Of a stretch of 64,000 nt of DNA, positions 26,262-34,983 are shown piece after piece. This stretch comes from Nocardioides coralli (GTDB lineage Bacteria > Actinomycetota > Actinomycetes > Propionibacteriales > Nocardioidaceae). The notes beneath the pieces were generated by a model, which had not been told where the DNA came from, made no database searches, and saw nothing but the letters and a program-made list of their open reading frames with translations. Every line of letters starts with the position of its first letter. Position 1 is the first letter of the stretch. Position numbers and translations under genes: made by a program. Where the stretch lies: contig NZ_CP082273.1 in the NCBI RefSeq assembly GCF_019880385.1, forward strand, positions 3,100,001 to 3,164,000, in the 5' to 3' direction.

Positions 26262-27509
26262 ATGCACAGGACCCCCCTGACCATGGCGGCCGCAGGCGCG
26301 GCCGCCCTCGCGCTTGGTGCAGCGGCGCTGGCCCCCGCCACCGCGTCCGCCGAGCCCAGCGGCAAGCCGGGCAGCGCCCCCGACAACTACATCGTCGTCT
26401 TGGAGGACGGCGCGGCAGCGAAGGCTGTCGCCAACGCCCACGCCGACCGGTTCGGCCTCGAGCTCGGCCACGTCTACACGACGGCCATCGACGGCTACTC
26501 CACCACGATGACCCCCTCCACCGCGGCGGCCGTCGAGGCGCTCCCCGGCGTCGCGTGGGTGCAGCGCGACACGCCGGTCAAGGCCACCGCCCAGTCCACC
26601 CCGACCGGCGTCAACCGCGTCGACGCCGACGCCTCCCCCACGGCCGCCATCAACGGGGTCGACCAGCGCGTCAACGTCGACGTCGCCGTGATCGACACGG
26701 GTGTCGACCTCGACCACCCCGACCTCAACGTCTATCGGCAGGGCGCCAAGAACTGCTCGGTCGGCCTCGGCGCCGAGGACGACCACGGCCACGGCTCCCA
26801 CGTCGCCGGCACCGTCGCCGCGCTCGACAACAAGACCGGCGTGGTCGGCGTCGCCCCCGGTGCCCGGATCTGGCCGGTCAAGGTGCTGACCGCCGTCGGC
26901 ACGGGCCTCAACTCCGACGTGATCTGCGGCATCGACTACGTCGCTGCCAACGCCGACAAGATCGAGATCGCCAACATGAGCCTCGGCGGCGGCGGTTCCG
27001 ACGACGGCAACTGCGGCGCCAGCAACAACGACGCCATGCACGCCGCGATCTGCGACGCCGTGGCCGCGGGCGTGACCTTCGTGGTCGCCGCCGGTAACGA
27101 CTCCGAGGACGCCAAGAACTCCACCCCGGCGGCGTACGACGAGGTGATCACCGTCAGCGCCCTCGCCGACTTCAACGGCACGCCCGGTGGTGGGGCGGCC
27201 AGCACCTGCCGCTCCGACGTCGACGACACCTTCGCCAACTTCTCCAACTACGGCGCCGACGTCGACATCATCGCCCCCGGTGTCTGCATCCGCAGCACCT
27301 CCATGGCCGGTACCTACTCGACGCTGTCGGGCACCTCGATGGCTGCCCCGCACGTCGCCGGCGGCGCCGCGCTGTGGGCGGCGACCCACCCGGGCGCGAC
27401 GCCCGCGCAGGTGAAGAGCGCGCTGCAGGGCTCCGCCACCACCAACTGGAACGACGTCGACGACCCCGACAACACCAAGGAGAAGCTGCTCAACGTCGCG
27501 ACGTACTGA
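26262..27509 (+). CDS. Secreted subtilisin-like serine protease (S8) with I9 propeptide
   Basis: A 415-aa preproenzyme. Residues 1-30 are a signal peptide (LTMAAAGAAALALGAAALAPA). Residues about 42-105 are the inhibitor I9 prodomain (YIVVLEDGAAAKAVANAHA). The catalytic triad is Asp145 (VAVIDTGVDLDHPD), His177 (DDHGHGSHVAGTVAA) and Ser about 358 (GTSMAAPHVAGGAAL), with oxyanion Asn in VVAAGNDSEDA. I chose the ATG at 26262 because the signal peptide follows directly. It is exported and autoprocessed to degrade external protein. It is convergent with the PPC-like gene, with a hairpin between. Confidence 0.93.
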   Translation: MHRTPLTMAAAGAAALALGAAALAPATASAEPSGKPGSAPDNYIVVLEDGAAAKAVANAHADRFGLELGHVYTTAIDGYSTTMTPSTAAAVEALPGVAWVQRDTPVKATAQSTPTGVNRVDADASPTAAINGVDQRVNVDVAVIDTGVDLDHPDLNVYRQGAKNCSVGLGAEDDHGHGSHVAGTVAALDNKTGVVGVAPGARIWPVKVLTAVGTGLNSDVICGIDYVAANADKIEIANMSLGGGGSDDGNCGASNNDAMHAAICDAVAAGVTFVVAAGNDSEDAKNSTPAAYDEVITVSALADFNGTPGGGAASTCRSDVDDTFANFSNYGADVDIIAPGVCIRSTSMAGTYSTLSGTSMAAPHVAGGAALWAATHPGATPAQVKSALQGSATTNWNDVDDPDNTKEKLLNVATY

Positions 27510-27528
27510 CGCTTCCCGCCCCGGCACG

Positions 27529-27564
27529 CCGCCCGGCTCCCCTTGCCCTGGGGGAGCCGGGCGG
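27529..27564. terminator. Bidirectional hairpin between the S8 protease and the PPC-like gene
   Basis: A 14-bp stem (CCGCCCGGCTCCCC with its exact complement at 27551-27564) has an 8-nt loop, 19 bp after the protease stop and 15 bp after the opposite gene's stop. There is no T-run, which is typical of G+C-rich actinobacterial terminators. Confidence 0.75.
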
Positions 27565-27578
27565 TGGTCTGTGCCGCC

Positions 27579-28421
27579 TCAGCGGCCGGGGCGGGCGTTG
27601 GAGTCGCTGGAGGCGGTGAGGATCTCGGACTCCTCGGTACGGGCGCGGGCGAATCCGTTCCACGACTGGGCGACCACGTCCACAGCCAGCGGACCGTCCT
27701 CGAAGGCCCAACCGGTCTCGCTGTCGAGGACCGCCTCCCAGGTCCGGGTGTCGGCGTCGCAGGGGGCGTCGCCGAAACCCGTGCCCCGAGCCACTCCGCC
27801 GCTGCTCACCCGCTGGCTCACGAGCACGGCGACGCTGAAGCTGTTGGGCGAGGCACAGGTCATCTCGCCCACGACGACGAGGCGCCCGGACGCGCGCCCG
27901 GCACGGGCTTCCTCGATGGTGACCTCGACGCTCGGGGGCACGGGGTCGCCGACGGTGAGCACGCCCTCGCCGCCGGGGCCGCCGCCGAAGGAGCTCACCG
28001 CGATCCAGTATCGGCCGCCCTGCCGCACCTGCTGGCGCAGCGAGGACGTGGTGTCGAACCGCGCGTCGTCGTCACAGTCGATGAGGGTCGGCGACCGGCG
28101 CGGCCCGCTGAAGAGCGCGAGCACGGTGTCGAACGAGGAGCCCGCTGTCGTGAGGCGCAGCCGCTCGGTGTCGGTGGCCCGGAAGCGGAACCACACGCTC
28201 CGTGAGCCGACGCACGGCAGCCGGCCGGCCTCGCGGGTCGCCTCGGTGGAGTCGAAGCGGTGGCTCGCGGGTTCCTGGCTGATGCGCGTGGCACCGGTGA
28301 TGTCGTCGTTGGGCGGCGGCGCGGCGTACGCCGGTCCGGAGAGTGCGAGCGGCAGGCACACCAGCAGCGCGCCGCCGGCGGCGAGGACCCGCCGCGCGCG
28401 CCGAGACCTCGTCGTGGACAT
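27579..28421 (-). CDS. Secreted protein with PPC-like domain
   Basis: A 280-aa protein. The signal peptide is RVLAAGGALLVCLPLALSGP with an AYA cleavage site, followed by APPPNDDITGAT. Mature repeats resemble the bacterial pre-peptidase C-terminal fold: SVWFRFRATDTERLRL, SFDTVLALFSG and GRYWIAVSSFGG. Cys residues in PCVGS, LIDCDDD, MTCASP and APCDADT may pair outside the cell. The start gives a typical Arg-rich n-region (MSTTRSRRARR). Function is unknown; proximity to a secreted protease suggests an extracellular binding role. Confidence 0.78.
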   Translation of the reverse strand: MSTTRSRRARRVLAAGGALLVCLPLALSGPAYAAPPPNDDITGATRISQEPASHRFDSTEATREAGRLPCVGSRSVWFRFRATDTERLRLTTAGSSFDTVLALFSGPRRSPTLIDCDDDARFDTTSSLRQQVRQGGRYWIAVSSFGGGPGGEGVLTVGDPVPPSVEVTIEEARAGRASGRLVVVGEMTCASPNSFSVAVLVSQRVSSGGVARGTGFGDAPCDADTRTWEAVLDSETGWAFEDGPLAVDVVAQSWNGFARARTEESEILTASSDSNARPGR

Positions 28422-28542
28422 GTGGGACCCCCTGCGCGCTGGACCCCACCACCCACAGGGTCGCCTCAGGCCACGGTAGGGCCACGAGCCGCGCGCCCCC
28501 ATCACCCAGATGGTCTAAACCGGTGACCGCGACCGCCGAGCG

Positions 28543-28562
28543 GGTGTCCGGTTGCGGACACC
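28543..28562. promoter_or_regulatory. 20-bp inverted repeat, candidate LuxR operator
   Basis: GGTGTCCG-GTTG-CGGACACC is a perfect 8-bp dyad of 20 bp in the divergent region, about 115 bp before the LuxR gene start and 122 bp before the PPC-like gene start. Size and symmetry fit a LuxR/FixJ-type box. Confidence 0.5.
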
Positions 28563-28677
28563 GGTCTTGCCCCCACCGGGCACCGGGTGCAATCTGTTCG
28601 GGTATCCGGCACTGATGCCGATGGCGTCCGGAATGCGGCCGAGAGCGGCCGCACCGGTCGCTGCGGGGGTGGGATCG

Positions 28678-29529
28678 ATGAGGAGCGCTCGAGCGCGGTA
28701 CGACGAGTGGCTGGACCTGCTGGCCGACCTGACCCGACATCACAACGGGCCGTTCCCGCGGGCCATCATCGCCGAGCAGCTCTTCGACACCTTCGACTGC
28801 AACATCTCGTGGAACTGGATGGACGAGGGAGGCCGGTTCGGCTGGGAGACCTCGGGGCCCCTCCCGGGGTTCGCCACCACGGCCGACGACGGGGCGTGGA
28901 TGGCCGACGCGCTCCTCAAGCACCCGCTGGTGTGCTGGTTCACGCGGACCGGTGACGCGACGGCCATGACCAACGGCCGGGTCCCGCGCGACCTCGTGCC
29001 CCCCGACGGCTTCGCGCTGGTGCAGGAGGTGCTCGAGCCCTACGGCTTCGAGCAACAGCTCTCCATGCCCTACGTGCTCGCGCCGGGCAGGTACCGCACG
29101 TTCGTCATGGCGCGCTCGAGCGACGACTTCACCGACGAGGAGCTCGAGCTTGCCCGCCGGATCCAGACGCTCCTCGCCGTCCTGGAACGCCAGACCGAGC
29201 TGCTCGAGGGCCAGCCACCCCACCTGCAGGGGGTCGGGCTCACGGCGCGGGAGGTCGCGGTGCTGGCCCTGCTGCAGGAGGGGCTGACCGCCGTCGCCAT
29301 CGGTCACCGGATGCAGCTCTCGCCGCGGACCGTCCACGCCCACCTGCGCAGCATCTACCGCAAGCTCGGCGTGGGCGACCGGATGCGTGCCGTGCTCGCA
29401 GCGCAGGAGCTCGGGGTGCTCGCGACCGGGCGCGCGGGCGGGGCGGACCTCGACGCCGTACCGCTCGAGTTCCGCTGGACCAGCCCCACCCCTGCCCGGC
29501 TGTACGACGAAAGCCCCCGGACGGCCTGA
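28678..29529 (+). CDS. LuxR-family transcriptional regulator with N-terminal sensory domain
   Basis: A 283-aa protein. Residues 1-180 form an uncharacterised sensory region (WNWMDEGGRFGWETSGPLP, GFEQQLSMPYVLAPGRYRTF) that looks GAF-like. The LuxR HTH follows (VGLTAREVAVLALLQEG, LSPRTVHAHLRSIYRKLGV) and the last 35 residues are non-conserved. I chose the ATG at 28678 (GGGGGTGGG upstream); the longer frame to 28552 would cross the inverted repeat. The first Trp-rich part may bind a ligand. It is divergent from the secreted PPC-like gene, which may be its target. Confidence 0.85.
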   Translation: MRSARARYDEWLDLLADLTRHHNGPFPRAIIAEQLFDTFDCNISWNWMDEGGRFGWETSGPLPGFATTADDGAWMADALLKHPLVCWFTRTGDATAMTNGRVPRDLVPPDGFALVQEVLEPYGFEQQLSMPYVLAPGRYRTFVMARSSDDFTDEELELARRIQTLLAVLERQTELLEGQPPHLQGVGLTAREVAVLALLQEGLTAVAIGHRMQLSPRTVHAHLRSIYRKLGVGDRMRAVLAAQELGVLATGRAGGADLDAVPLEFRWTSPTPARLYDESPRTA

Positions 29530-29568
29530 CCGCCGACCCGTCCGCCGACCCCGACTAGAGTCCCTGCC

Positions 29569-29644
29569 GGGCCCTTAGCTCAATTGGCAGAGCTCCGGAC
29601 TTTTAATCCGTTGGTTGTGGGTTCGAGTCCCACAGGGCCTACCA
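29569..29644 (+). tRNA. tRNA-Lys (TTT anticodon)
   Basis: A complete cloverleaf: acceptor GGGCCCT pairs with AGGGCCT (first pair G-U), D-arm GCTC/GAGC, anticodon loop CTTTTAA, T-arm GTGGG-TTCGAGT-CCCAC. CCA is encoded. The anticodon stem ends in a C/T mismatch at 27:43, not unusual. It marks the left edge of a lower-G+C accessory region. Confidence 0.95.
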
Positions 29645-30007
29645 GCATTAGCCCAGGTCAGCGGCCTGCGCCTCCGACCTGGGATTCGCCGCGCGAGCGT
29701 CCCTGCTACGCACCTGCTAGCACCTGGGCTCGAATGGGTTCACGAGAGTCCTCCACCACCAGGCTCGCGTGGCTTTGGTCTTGTCCTCATGTGCCCGTTC
29801 CGTTGACGAAACGCTCCCTCAACGCCTCAGACGCTGAGGGTGCGCTGGCCCGCGCTGGCGATCGCGATTCCGAAGTCGTGACCTCGCGTCGCGGCAATGG
29901 TTCCCGCTTCGAGCGGATGCAGCTACGGTAAGGGTCAGTCTCTAGAGGCGGCCGACGTTGTGCCGCCGAGGCCCCGGTTTGAGCTGGCTTGGGCGCCGGA
30001 AGTCCGC
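29645..30007. other. Gene-poor stretch after tRNA-Lys
   Basis: 363 bp between the tRNA and the endonuclease gene. I see no convincing gene, no integrase fragment and no repeat of the tRNA 3' end. Base composition starts to fall here. Confidence 0.6.
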
Positions 30008-30811
30008 TCACCATTCAACGTCCCTAGCGTCCGCGACGACCCTCCCCCCCTCCAACGCGCGGGCCAGGAGCCCGTCGTCGTGGCTTCGAAGGCTCTCAAA
30101 TTGGAGTCCTGTCCGCATCTCCAGGTCGGTCAAGGTCACTTGGTGGGTCTTGAACTCATCGAGGTAGTCCATGGTCTCGATGCGGTCAGGGTTGAGATCT
30201 TGTGAAAGTACGAAGCAGCGGAACTGCACCTGTCCTCCGACTGCATAGGCAACGACCTTCCAGTGATCTTTGGGGATCTGCCTGCCGCGATAGACAGGAT
30301 CGGAGGCGGCAAGAACTGGACCCCCGAACAAGGTCACTCGCCGACTCTCGATCTTGTCGAGCTCAAGCACTGCATTTTCAAGCAGCCCCCACACTCCGTC
30401 GCGCCTCGACTGATTGAAGTCACGCATTTGAGGAGTGATGTTCGTGTAGAAGAAGGAGTCGCGGTTGCCGGCTAAGGCCTCGGGCAGCGTGCCCCACAGC
30501 AGGTCAGCTCGTCGCGCGATGTGGCCTCTGTCTAAGTGGTTGTCGAGGTACAAGTCGTTGAGGGTTTGAAGCTCGTCAGAGAGGCGGTCGTCAGCTCGGA
30601 AGTCGACGCGATGGATGCCGTCCGCACTGAAGAGGCGCCGGCCGTCAATGTTCCAAGCGACCCACCACGCGAGCCGTCGCTCGGTGTTCAACTGCAGGGA
30701 GAAATGCACATAGTCAAGCTGCGCCGTTGCCATCCCGGGGGCCGAGGGCACCGCGAGGGGTTCGCGCAGAAAGTCTGGGTCGAAGCCAACCGCCTCTGTG
30801 CCCTGATTCAT
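30008..30811 (-). CDS. DNA/RNA non-specific endonuclease (NUC1 family), cytoplasmic type
   Basis: A 267-aa nuclease of the beta-beta-alpha-metal fold. The signature DRGHIARRADLLWG (residues 94-107; catalytic His97) and the metal-binding Asn region YTNITPQMRDFNQ (122-134) are both intact. VTLFGGPVLA and IPKDHWKVVAY follow. There is no signal peptide, unlike secreted NucA/EndA enzymes, so it probably acts inside the cell on self or phage nucleic acid. The ATG overlaps the stop of the preceding small gene (ATGA). G+C is clearly lower than in the core. A toxin or abortive-infection effector is an inference. Confidence 0.85.
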   Translation of the reverse strand: MNQGTEAVGFDPDFLREPLAVPSAPGMATAQLDYVHFSLQLNTERRLAWWVAWNIDGRRLFSADGIHRVDFRADDRLSDELQTLNDLYLDNHLDRGHIARRADLLWGTLPEALAGNRDSFFYTNITPQMRDFNQSRRDGVWGLLENAVLELDKIESRRVTLFGGPVLAASDPVYRGRQIPKDHWKVVAYAVGGQVQFRCFVLSQDLNPDRIETMDYLDEFKTHQVTLTDLEMRTGLQFESLRSHDDGLLARALEGGRVVADARDVEW

Positions 30812-31140
30812 CCTTTCCCGGGCCGACTTCCCTTAAAGTTGCGGTGATAGCAGACCTGAACGATTACTCCGACGCAGACCTCCACACACCCGCCGAGCGG
30901 ATGAGTTTCGCCCTCAGGGAGCTCCTTGGGCCGCAGCCGCGCCTTCAGGTCGACGGTCACCTCATCCGCGGATGCTTCTCCCGACTCTTCCATCTGCTTG
31001 GCAGCCGCCTCGAGAATCATGTTGTACATGAGCTCTCCGTATTCGGCGTCCCCAGCGTTGCCAGCATCTGGCGCTCCGTCTGCGTTCTGGATTCGCGTAT
31101 CGATGTGACCGCGGAGGTAGTCGGGTGTCAGTGAAGGCAA
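30808..31140 (-). CDS. Small protein coupled to the NUC endonuclease, unrecognised
   Basis: A 110-aa ORF with an acidic middle region (GDAEYGELMYNMILEAAAK, MEESGEASADEVTVDLKARL) and Cys-rich end GGCVEVCVGVIVQVCYHRNF. I use the TTG at 31140 with AAAGGA 8-9 nt upstream; a TTG at 31161 would add seven residues. It is translationally coupled to the endonuclease, so a partner, inhibitor or sensor role is the natural inference. No family recognised. Confidence 0.6.
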   Translation of the reverse strand: MPSLTPDYLRGHIDTRIQNADGAPDAGNAGDAEYGELMYNMILEAAAKQMEESGEASADEVTVDLKARLRPKELPEGETHPLGGCVEVCVGVIVQVCYHRNFKGSRPGKG

Positions 31141-31161
31141 GGTCCCAGTCCTTTCAGGCAA

Positions 31162-31723
31162 GTGTGACTCACGTCACCCTAACTAGGGATGTTCCGGGGC
31201 GTAAGGAGTCAGACCTACCGAGTTCAATTCGTCGAGGGTCCAAGAGAGTCGGGTCACACTGCCCTGCCGCGGCGTCGACCGACGGCAGATAGTCGGAATG
31301 AACCTGGACGGTCGGCTGGGCGGACAACGAGCGGGCGGTGCGTCCTTAACGCGGTTCGGGCAGTCGAAGCGCCCGCGACTGGGGTTCCCGCAGCCCCCGT
31401 TCTGCCTCGGCATTGCGCGATCACACGCCGTGCGTGCCGGTGGCGCATCGACGAACGTGGCTTCGTGCTGTCTGCAAAGGTTCATATCATCGCGTGCGTG
31501 GAGGAGCTCGCCACTCAGTTCTTACCTGGAGACCTAGATATTGACTGCCCGGCCCGTGCCTTCAACCTGTGAGTCAGGTGGTCAGAGGTGGCTGATTGCG
31601 CAGACCACGGTGGTGTGTCCTTGCTGTCGGGTTCGCGTCCGACTGGTGGACGACCGTTTAGGCATGCAAACGGCTGGTGAGGTGCTCGAGCGTGCTTCGG
31701 TACTTGCCCTCGCCGGAGTGACC
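31162..31723. other. Intergenic stretch in the accessory region
   Basis: About 560 bp upstream of the endonuclease operon. Open frames on both strands (for example 31189-31572) lack a known family, a ribosome site or consistent codon use. It probably contains the operon promoter and decayed sequence. Confidence 0.5.
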
Positions 31724-31909
31724 CTAGCCGTCCACGCGATGTCGCTGCACCCGGCTTGCGACCACCTCGATCAGTGGCGCGCGCCCTCCCAACAGGCGAT
31801 CGCTCGCGAGGTTATAAACCGTACCTACGACAACGCCAAGAACATCGGCAGCCTCATGTGCAGACAACCAGAATGCGCAGCAGACTAGGGCGATGTTGGG
31901 TCCAAGCAC
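31724..31909 (-). CDS. Short excisionase/MerR-like HTH ORF, possibly decayed
   Basis: A 61-aa frame from a GTG. Its middle, WLSAHEAADVLGVVVGTVYN followed by LASDRLLGGRAPLIEVVASR, matches the pattern of excisionase-type helix-turn-helix proteins (LxxxEAAxxLGVxxxTVYxL then a DVxxY-like helix). It lacks the usual R-x-G-R strand, so it may be decayed. There is no integrase beside it. If real it would be the only mobility-type gene left in the island. Confidence 0.4.
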   Translation of the reverse strand: MLGPNIALVCCAFWLSAHEAADVLGVVVGTVYNLASDRLLGGRAPLIEVVASRVQRHRVDG

Positions 31910-32071
31910 TGCCTCTTACCCACAAGGGCCCACTTGTTGCGCGACCGAGGGCTTTGCCGGTGCCATCGATAGAAACGCAGCCTAAACCGTGGCGGATTCC
32001 CGGCTGCTAAGACGCTCCGGTGAACGAGCTACTTCCGGCGGGGTCCCCCCGGGGACGAGAGGGAGTCGGTC

Positions 32072-32869
32072 CTAGTTGCTCGCCACCGTTGACCGCATCT
32101 CCGCAACTCGTGCAACGAAGAACAGCCAGGCAGGAGTGAATCCATGGTCCAAGTGGTCGACCACGATGCCTTCTGGGTCGGCGGATTCGGCGATAGCGCA
32201 GTAGATGGTTTGACGCTCTGGGTCCTGCGCCGCGTACCACACCATTTTGCGTGCGCGGAACGTCGAGGTGTCGCCTACGACCGCGGCAACGCCAAATATC
32301 TCGTCCCGCCAGTCATTCCACGCAGACGAATGAACGTCCTCCGGTGAAAGGCCAGACTGGACTGGTTGCCGGAACTTAGGGTCTGCTAGGTTCGCGCGAA
32401 AAGTGAACTCGAACATTGTGTCTGCAGTTATCAGCAGCTGAGTCGCGCCCAGCTCCTCCTGGTCCTTGTCGCTTGCTGCTGTCGCCAGCCTTACCAAGTG
32501 GTCCCCAATATGCGACTCCGAAGAGTGCTGCTTCTTGTACACGGTCAGCCTCCAGGCTCCCTTCGCGAACAGCGTGCCCGCTATTTGCCGTAGTAAATAC
32601 TCAGGTTGCGCAGTTCGTATACCTTGCCGCAGCCGCTGATTCTCAACTAACCGTCGCTCCACATCTCGCTCATCGCGTCTCAAGAGGACGAGGCCAGCGA
32701 CTGCAAGCACCAGGCTCACCAAGATCGCATAGGGACGAGCCTGTTCCGGAATCCAAGGAAGCCACTCGAGCGCTGGGATCACGACGACTGGTATGGCAGC
32801 CATCGCCGCCCACAATCTGCGTCGCAGGGATGACGGCGCCCGCTCTTCTCCAGGGTCGATGTCAGTCAC
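32072..32869 (-). CDS. Two-TM membrane protein coupled to a GmrSD-like nuclease
   Basis: A 265-aa protein. Residues about 18-38 and 46-64 are two membrane segments (IPVVVIPALEWLPWI, YAILVSLVLAVAGLVLL). After a charged linker (RRDERDVERRLVENQRLRQG, possible coiled coil) comes a cytosolic domain of about 180 residues (WRLTVYKKQHSSESHIGDHL, IYCAIAESADPEGIVVDHL). This looks GAF-like, but I cannot assign it. The start overlaps the stop of the DUF262/DUF1524 gene by ATGA. A sensor or membrane effector partner is inferred from coupling. G+C is low, as in the rest of the island. Confidence 0.7.
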   Translation of the reverse strand: MTDIDPGEERAPSSLRRRLWAAMAAIPVVVIPALEWLPWIPEQARPYAILVSLVLAVAGLVLLRRDERDVERRLVENQRLRQGIRTAQPEYLLRQIAGTLFAKGAWRLTVYKKQHSSESHIGDHLVRLATAASDKDQEELGATQLLITADTMFEFTFRANLADPKFRQPVQSGLSPEDVHSSAWNDWRDEIFGVAAVVGDTSTFRARKMVWYAAQDPERQTIYCAIAESADPEGIVVDHLDHGFTPAWLFFVARVAEMRSTVASN

Positions 32870-34983
32870 TGCTCATCATCGAAAGTGTCGCCGGTGTCAT
32901 CGGGATCGCCGTCCTGGCGATCTGCCTTAGCCGTAAACTCGCTCAATTCCTCCGACTGCATTCTCTTGCCGAGGTCGAATTGTGCCCGGTCTTGGTCAGC
33001 CACCCTCGACTTGAGCTCACCCGGTAGCCAAGTGGGGATTGCCTTGCTTTCCGTCCGAATTAGCCGGGCAAGTGTTGCGTCGAGCGTTGCAACGATCTCT
33101 CGAATGTCGTCATGGGCCGCACCTAGAACGGCAACCAGGTCGTCCTCGGTGACCCACCGGGTCACAGGCAAGCTCTGTAGCAGAGACTGCAGTCGATCCC
33201 GCACCGAAGCTCCGGACTCGTCCTGACTGGCGTCAGCGGAGCTGGCCAGCGGTTGATGATGGAACCTTTCGAGGATAGAGTTCGCCAGGGATTCACTACG
33301 GGCTTGGATATCCGCCGGATAGAATCGCGGCATTTCGGCGAGTGCCCTGTTTAGCCGCAAAGCTGACTGATCGAAGAACTCCTGGGTCTTCACCTTGAAA
33401 CTCGAGTTACCCATTCGCTGATTATTGTCAGTCAAGGTCAGATTGCCGAGTGTGTGTGTGAGGGCCTCCGCGTCAGAGAGGTCAATATCGGCCGACTCGA
33501 AGTACGCCCGCCACTCCCCGGAAAGCGACTGCGGCATGACATGCTCGATTTGGCTTTTGGAAAGGTCGGCCGACTCCATCCCGGGGAGGCGTTCCTCAGC
33601 AACTGAGAGTAGAAACTTCACGTACCGGCGCGCAGAGGCGTAGATCGGATTCCCGACGACCGCGGCACGTACCTGATCATCTGTGGGCCAGTAGTACCCC
33701 TGCTTGCTCAAGAGCAATCTCATTCGCTCGCTTACAGACTCATTGGCGCCGCGCTGCGCGAGATCGTGCGCCACGGGAGTTAGGAGCCGGTTAAGCTGGT
33801 TGGTGGGAACGCCATTGAGAGTACGCTTGACAAGGTAACTCATGAGGACGTCGATGGCGGCCGCGGCGTCGCTTTGCTCGATGTCACCCGCCATGGCCGC
33901 TTTCAAGAGCCAAAGGGCAACGGGGGTAGCTGGTTCGGATCGCCAATCCTTGAGGGTCTGCAGAGATTCGAGCAGTTCACGTGCGATGCGACTATCGGCT
34001 TGCCCGCGAGCGGGGTCCCGCACGATGAGGAACAGGAGATGATCGTCGTACATCTCCTGGAGAACGCCCAGAGCGTGGTCGTTTCGTTCTTGAGCGGGCA
34101 ATGCGTTGAGAGTGACTCGAAGCCGCTTCTCGAACTTCGAGAAAAGGTCGTCCCGAGAAGTCTTGGGGTTGATCGCGACCTCGCGAGACCACAGAAAAGT
34201 GACGAACTCGCGATCAGGAGACTTCGATCGCGGAGTGACGAGGTTGACCTCCATCGGCACCCAGTACTCGCTGTGCGCTTCGTCAGCAGCGCCTGTGCCA
34301 ATGTGGTGAAGCACTTCATTGCGAACGAGATCGGCAGCTGAGAGGTCCATGCCTTTCGAATTCAACGTATTGAAAATGCTATTGACCGAATCGCCGGTTT
34401 TGGTTGTTATCTCCACTAGCAGCATGTTAAGCAGCAGCGTATTCTCTAGACGGTCCAGCGATAGATCATCAGTACGCATGGCGCGTTCGATAGCCATCTT
34501 GAAAAAATTGTACGCCACCCCAATATCCCCTGTCGGGTCCTGGAGTCGTACAGTTCGCTCGTAGGCTTCGCGGTCGAGTTTGGTGGGGACGAGGCGGTCC
34601 GGGAAGTCCGTGCTGAACGGATTACGCAAGTATTGATCGTCGATGGAGCCTGGATTCCAAGTGGGGTCGGCTTCCTTCCTGACGTCGCGTAATGCGGCGA
34701 GCAGGATCAGGATGGTTGTCAACCGTTGCTGGCCATCAATAACCTGGTGTCGCATTAGCGTCGATGCGGGGCCGAGCGCTGGATGAAGCACGACGCTTCC
34801 GAGGAAATGGCCGTATAGAGCCTCGGGGTCGTCTGGGTGCTCGAGGCCGTACTCGATAAGCAGGTCATTCCACAACTGTTCCCATTGTTCTTTGCGCCAC
34901 GTGTATCGACGCTGAAACGTGGGGATCAGGAACACCTTCGATCCCTGGATCAGCCGATGAACTGTGATTGCGGTCGCCTTCAT
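32866..34983 (-). CDS. GmrSD-like type IV restriction protein (DUF262 + DUF1524)
   Basis: A 705-aa single-chain protein. DUF262 (GmrS-like, ParB/Srx fold) spans roughly residues 1-230, with FQRRYTW (23-29) and the nucleotide-binding DGQQRLTT (83-90). DUF1524 (GmrD-like HNH) has IEHVMPQS (479-486), LGNLTLTDNN (512-521) and GNSSFKVK (525-532). A further 150-residue C-terminal region ends in a very acidic tail. Known relatives (GmrSD, BrxU, SspE) cleave modified phage DNA or sense modification. Base composition is much lower in G+C than the neighbours (about half in the line at 34321), indicating acquisition. Confidence 0.9.
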   Translation of the reverse strand: MKATAITVHRLIQGSKVFLIPTFQRRYTWRKEQWEQLWNDLLIEYGLEHPDDPEALYGHFLGSVVLHPALGPASTLMRHQVIDGQQRLTTILILLAALRDVRKEADPTWNPGSIDDQYLRNPFSTDFPDRLVPTKLDREAYERTVRLQDPTGDIGVAYNFFKMAIERAMRTDDLSLDRLENTLLLNMLLVEITTKTGDSVNSIFNTLNSKGMDLSAADLVRNEVLHHIGTGAADEAHSEYWVPMEVNLVTPRSKSPDREFVTFLWSREVAINPKTSRDDLFSKFEKRLRVTLNALPAQERNDHALGVLQEMYDDHLLFLIVRDPARGQADSRIARELLESLQTLKDWRSEPATPVALWLLKAAMAGDIEQSDAAAAIDVLMSYLVKRTLNGVPTNQLNRLLTPVAHDLAQRGANESVSERMRLLLSKQGYYWPTDDQVRAAVVGNPIYASARRYVKFLLSVAEERLPGMESADLSKSQIEHVMPQSLSGEWRAYFESADIDLSDAEALTHTLGNLTLTDNNQRMGNSSFKVKTQEFFDQSALRLNRALAEMPRFYPADIQARSESLANSILERFHHQPLASSADASQDESGASVRDRLQSLLQSLPVTRWVTEDDLVAVLGAAHDDIREIVATLDATLARLIRTESKAIPTWLPGELKSRVADQDRAQFDLGKRMQSEELSEFTAKADRQDGDPDDTGDTFDDEQ

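Noticed and set aside
31189..31572. 127-codon plus-strand frame in the island
   Set aside because: There is no family match by eye, and overlapping frames on both strands are equally open.
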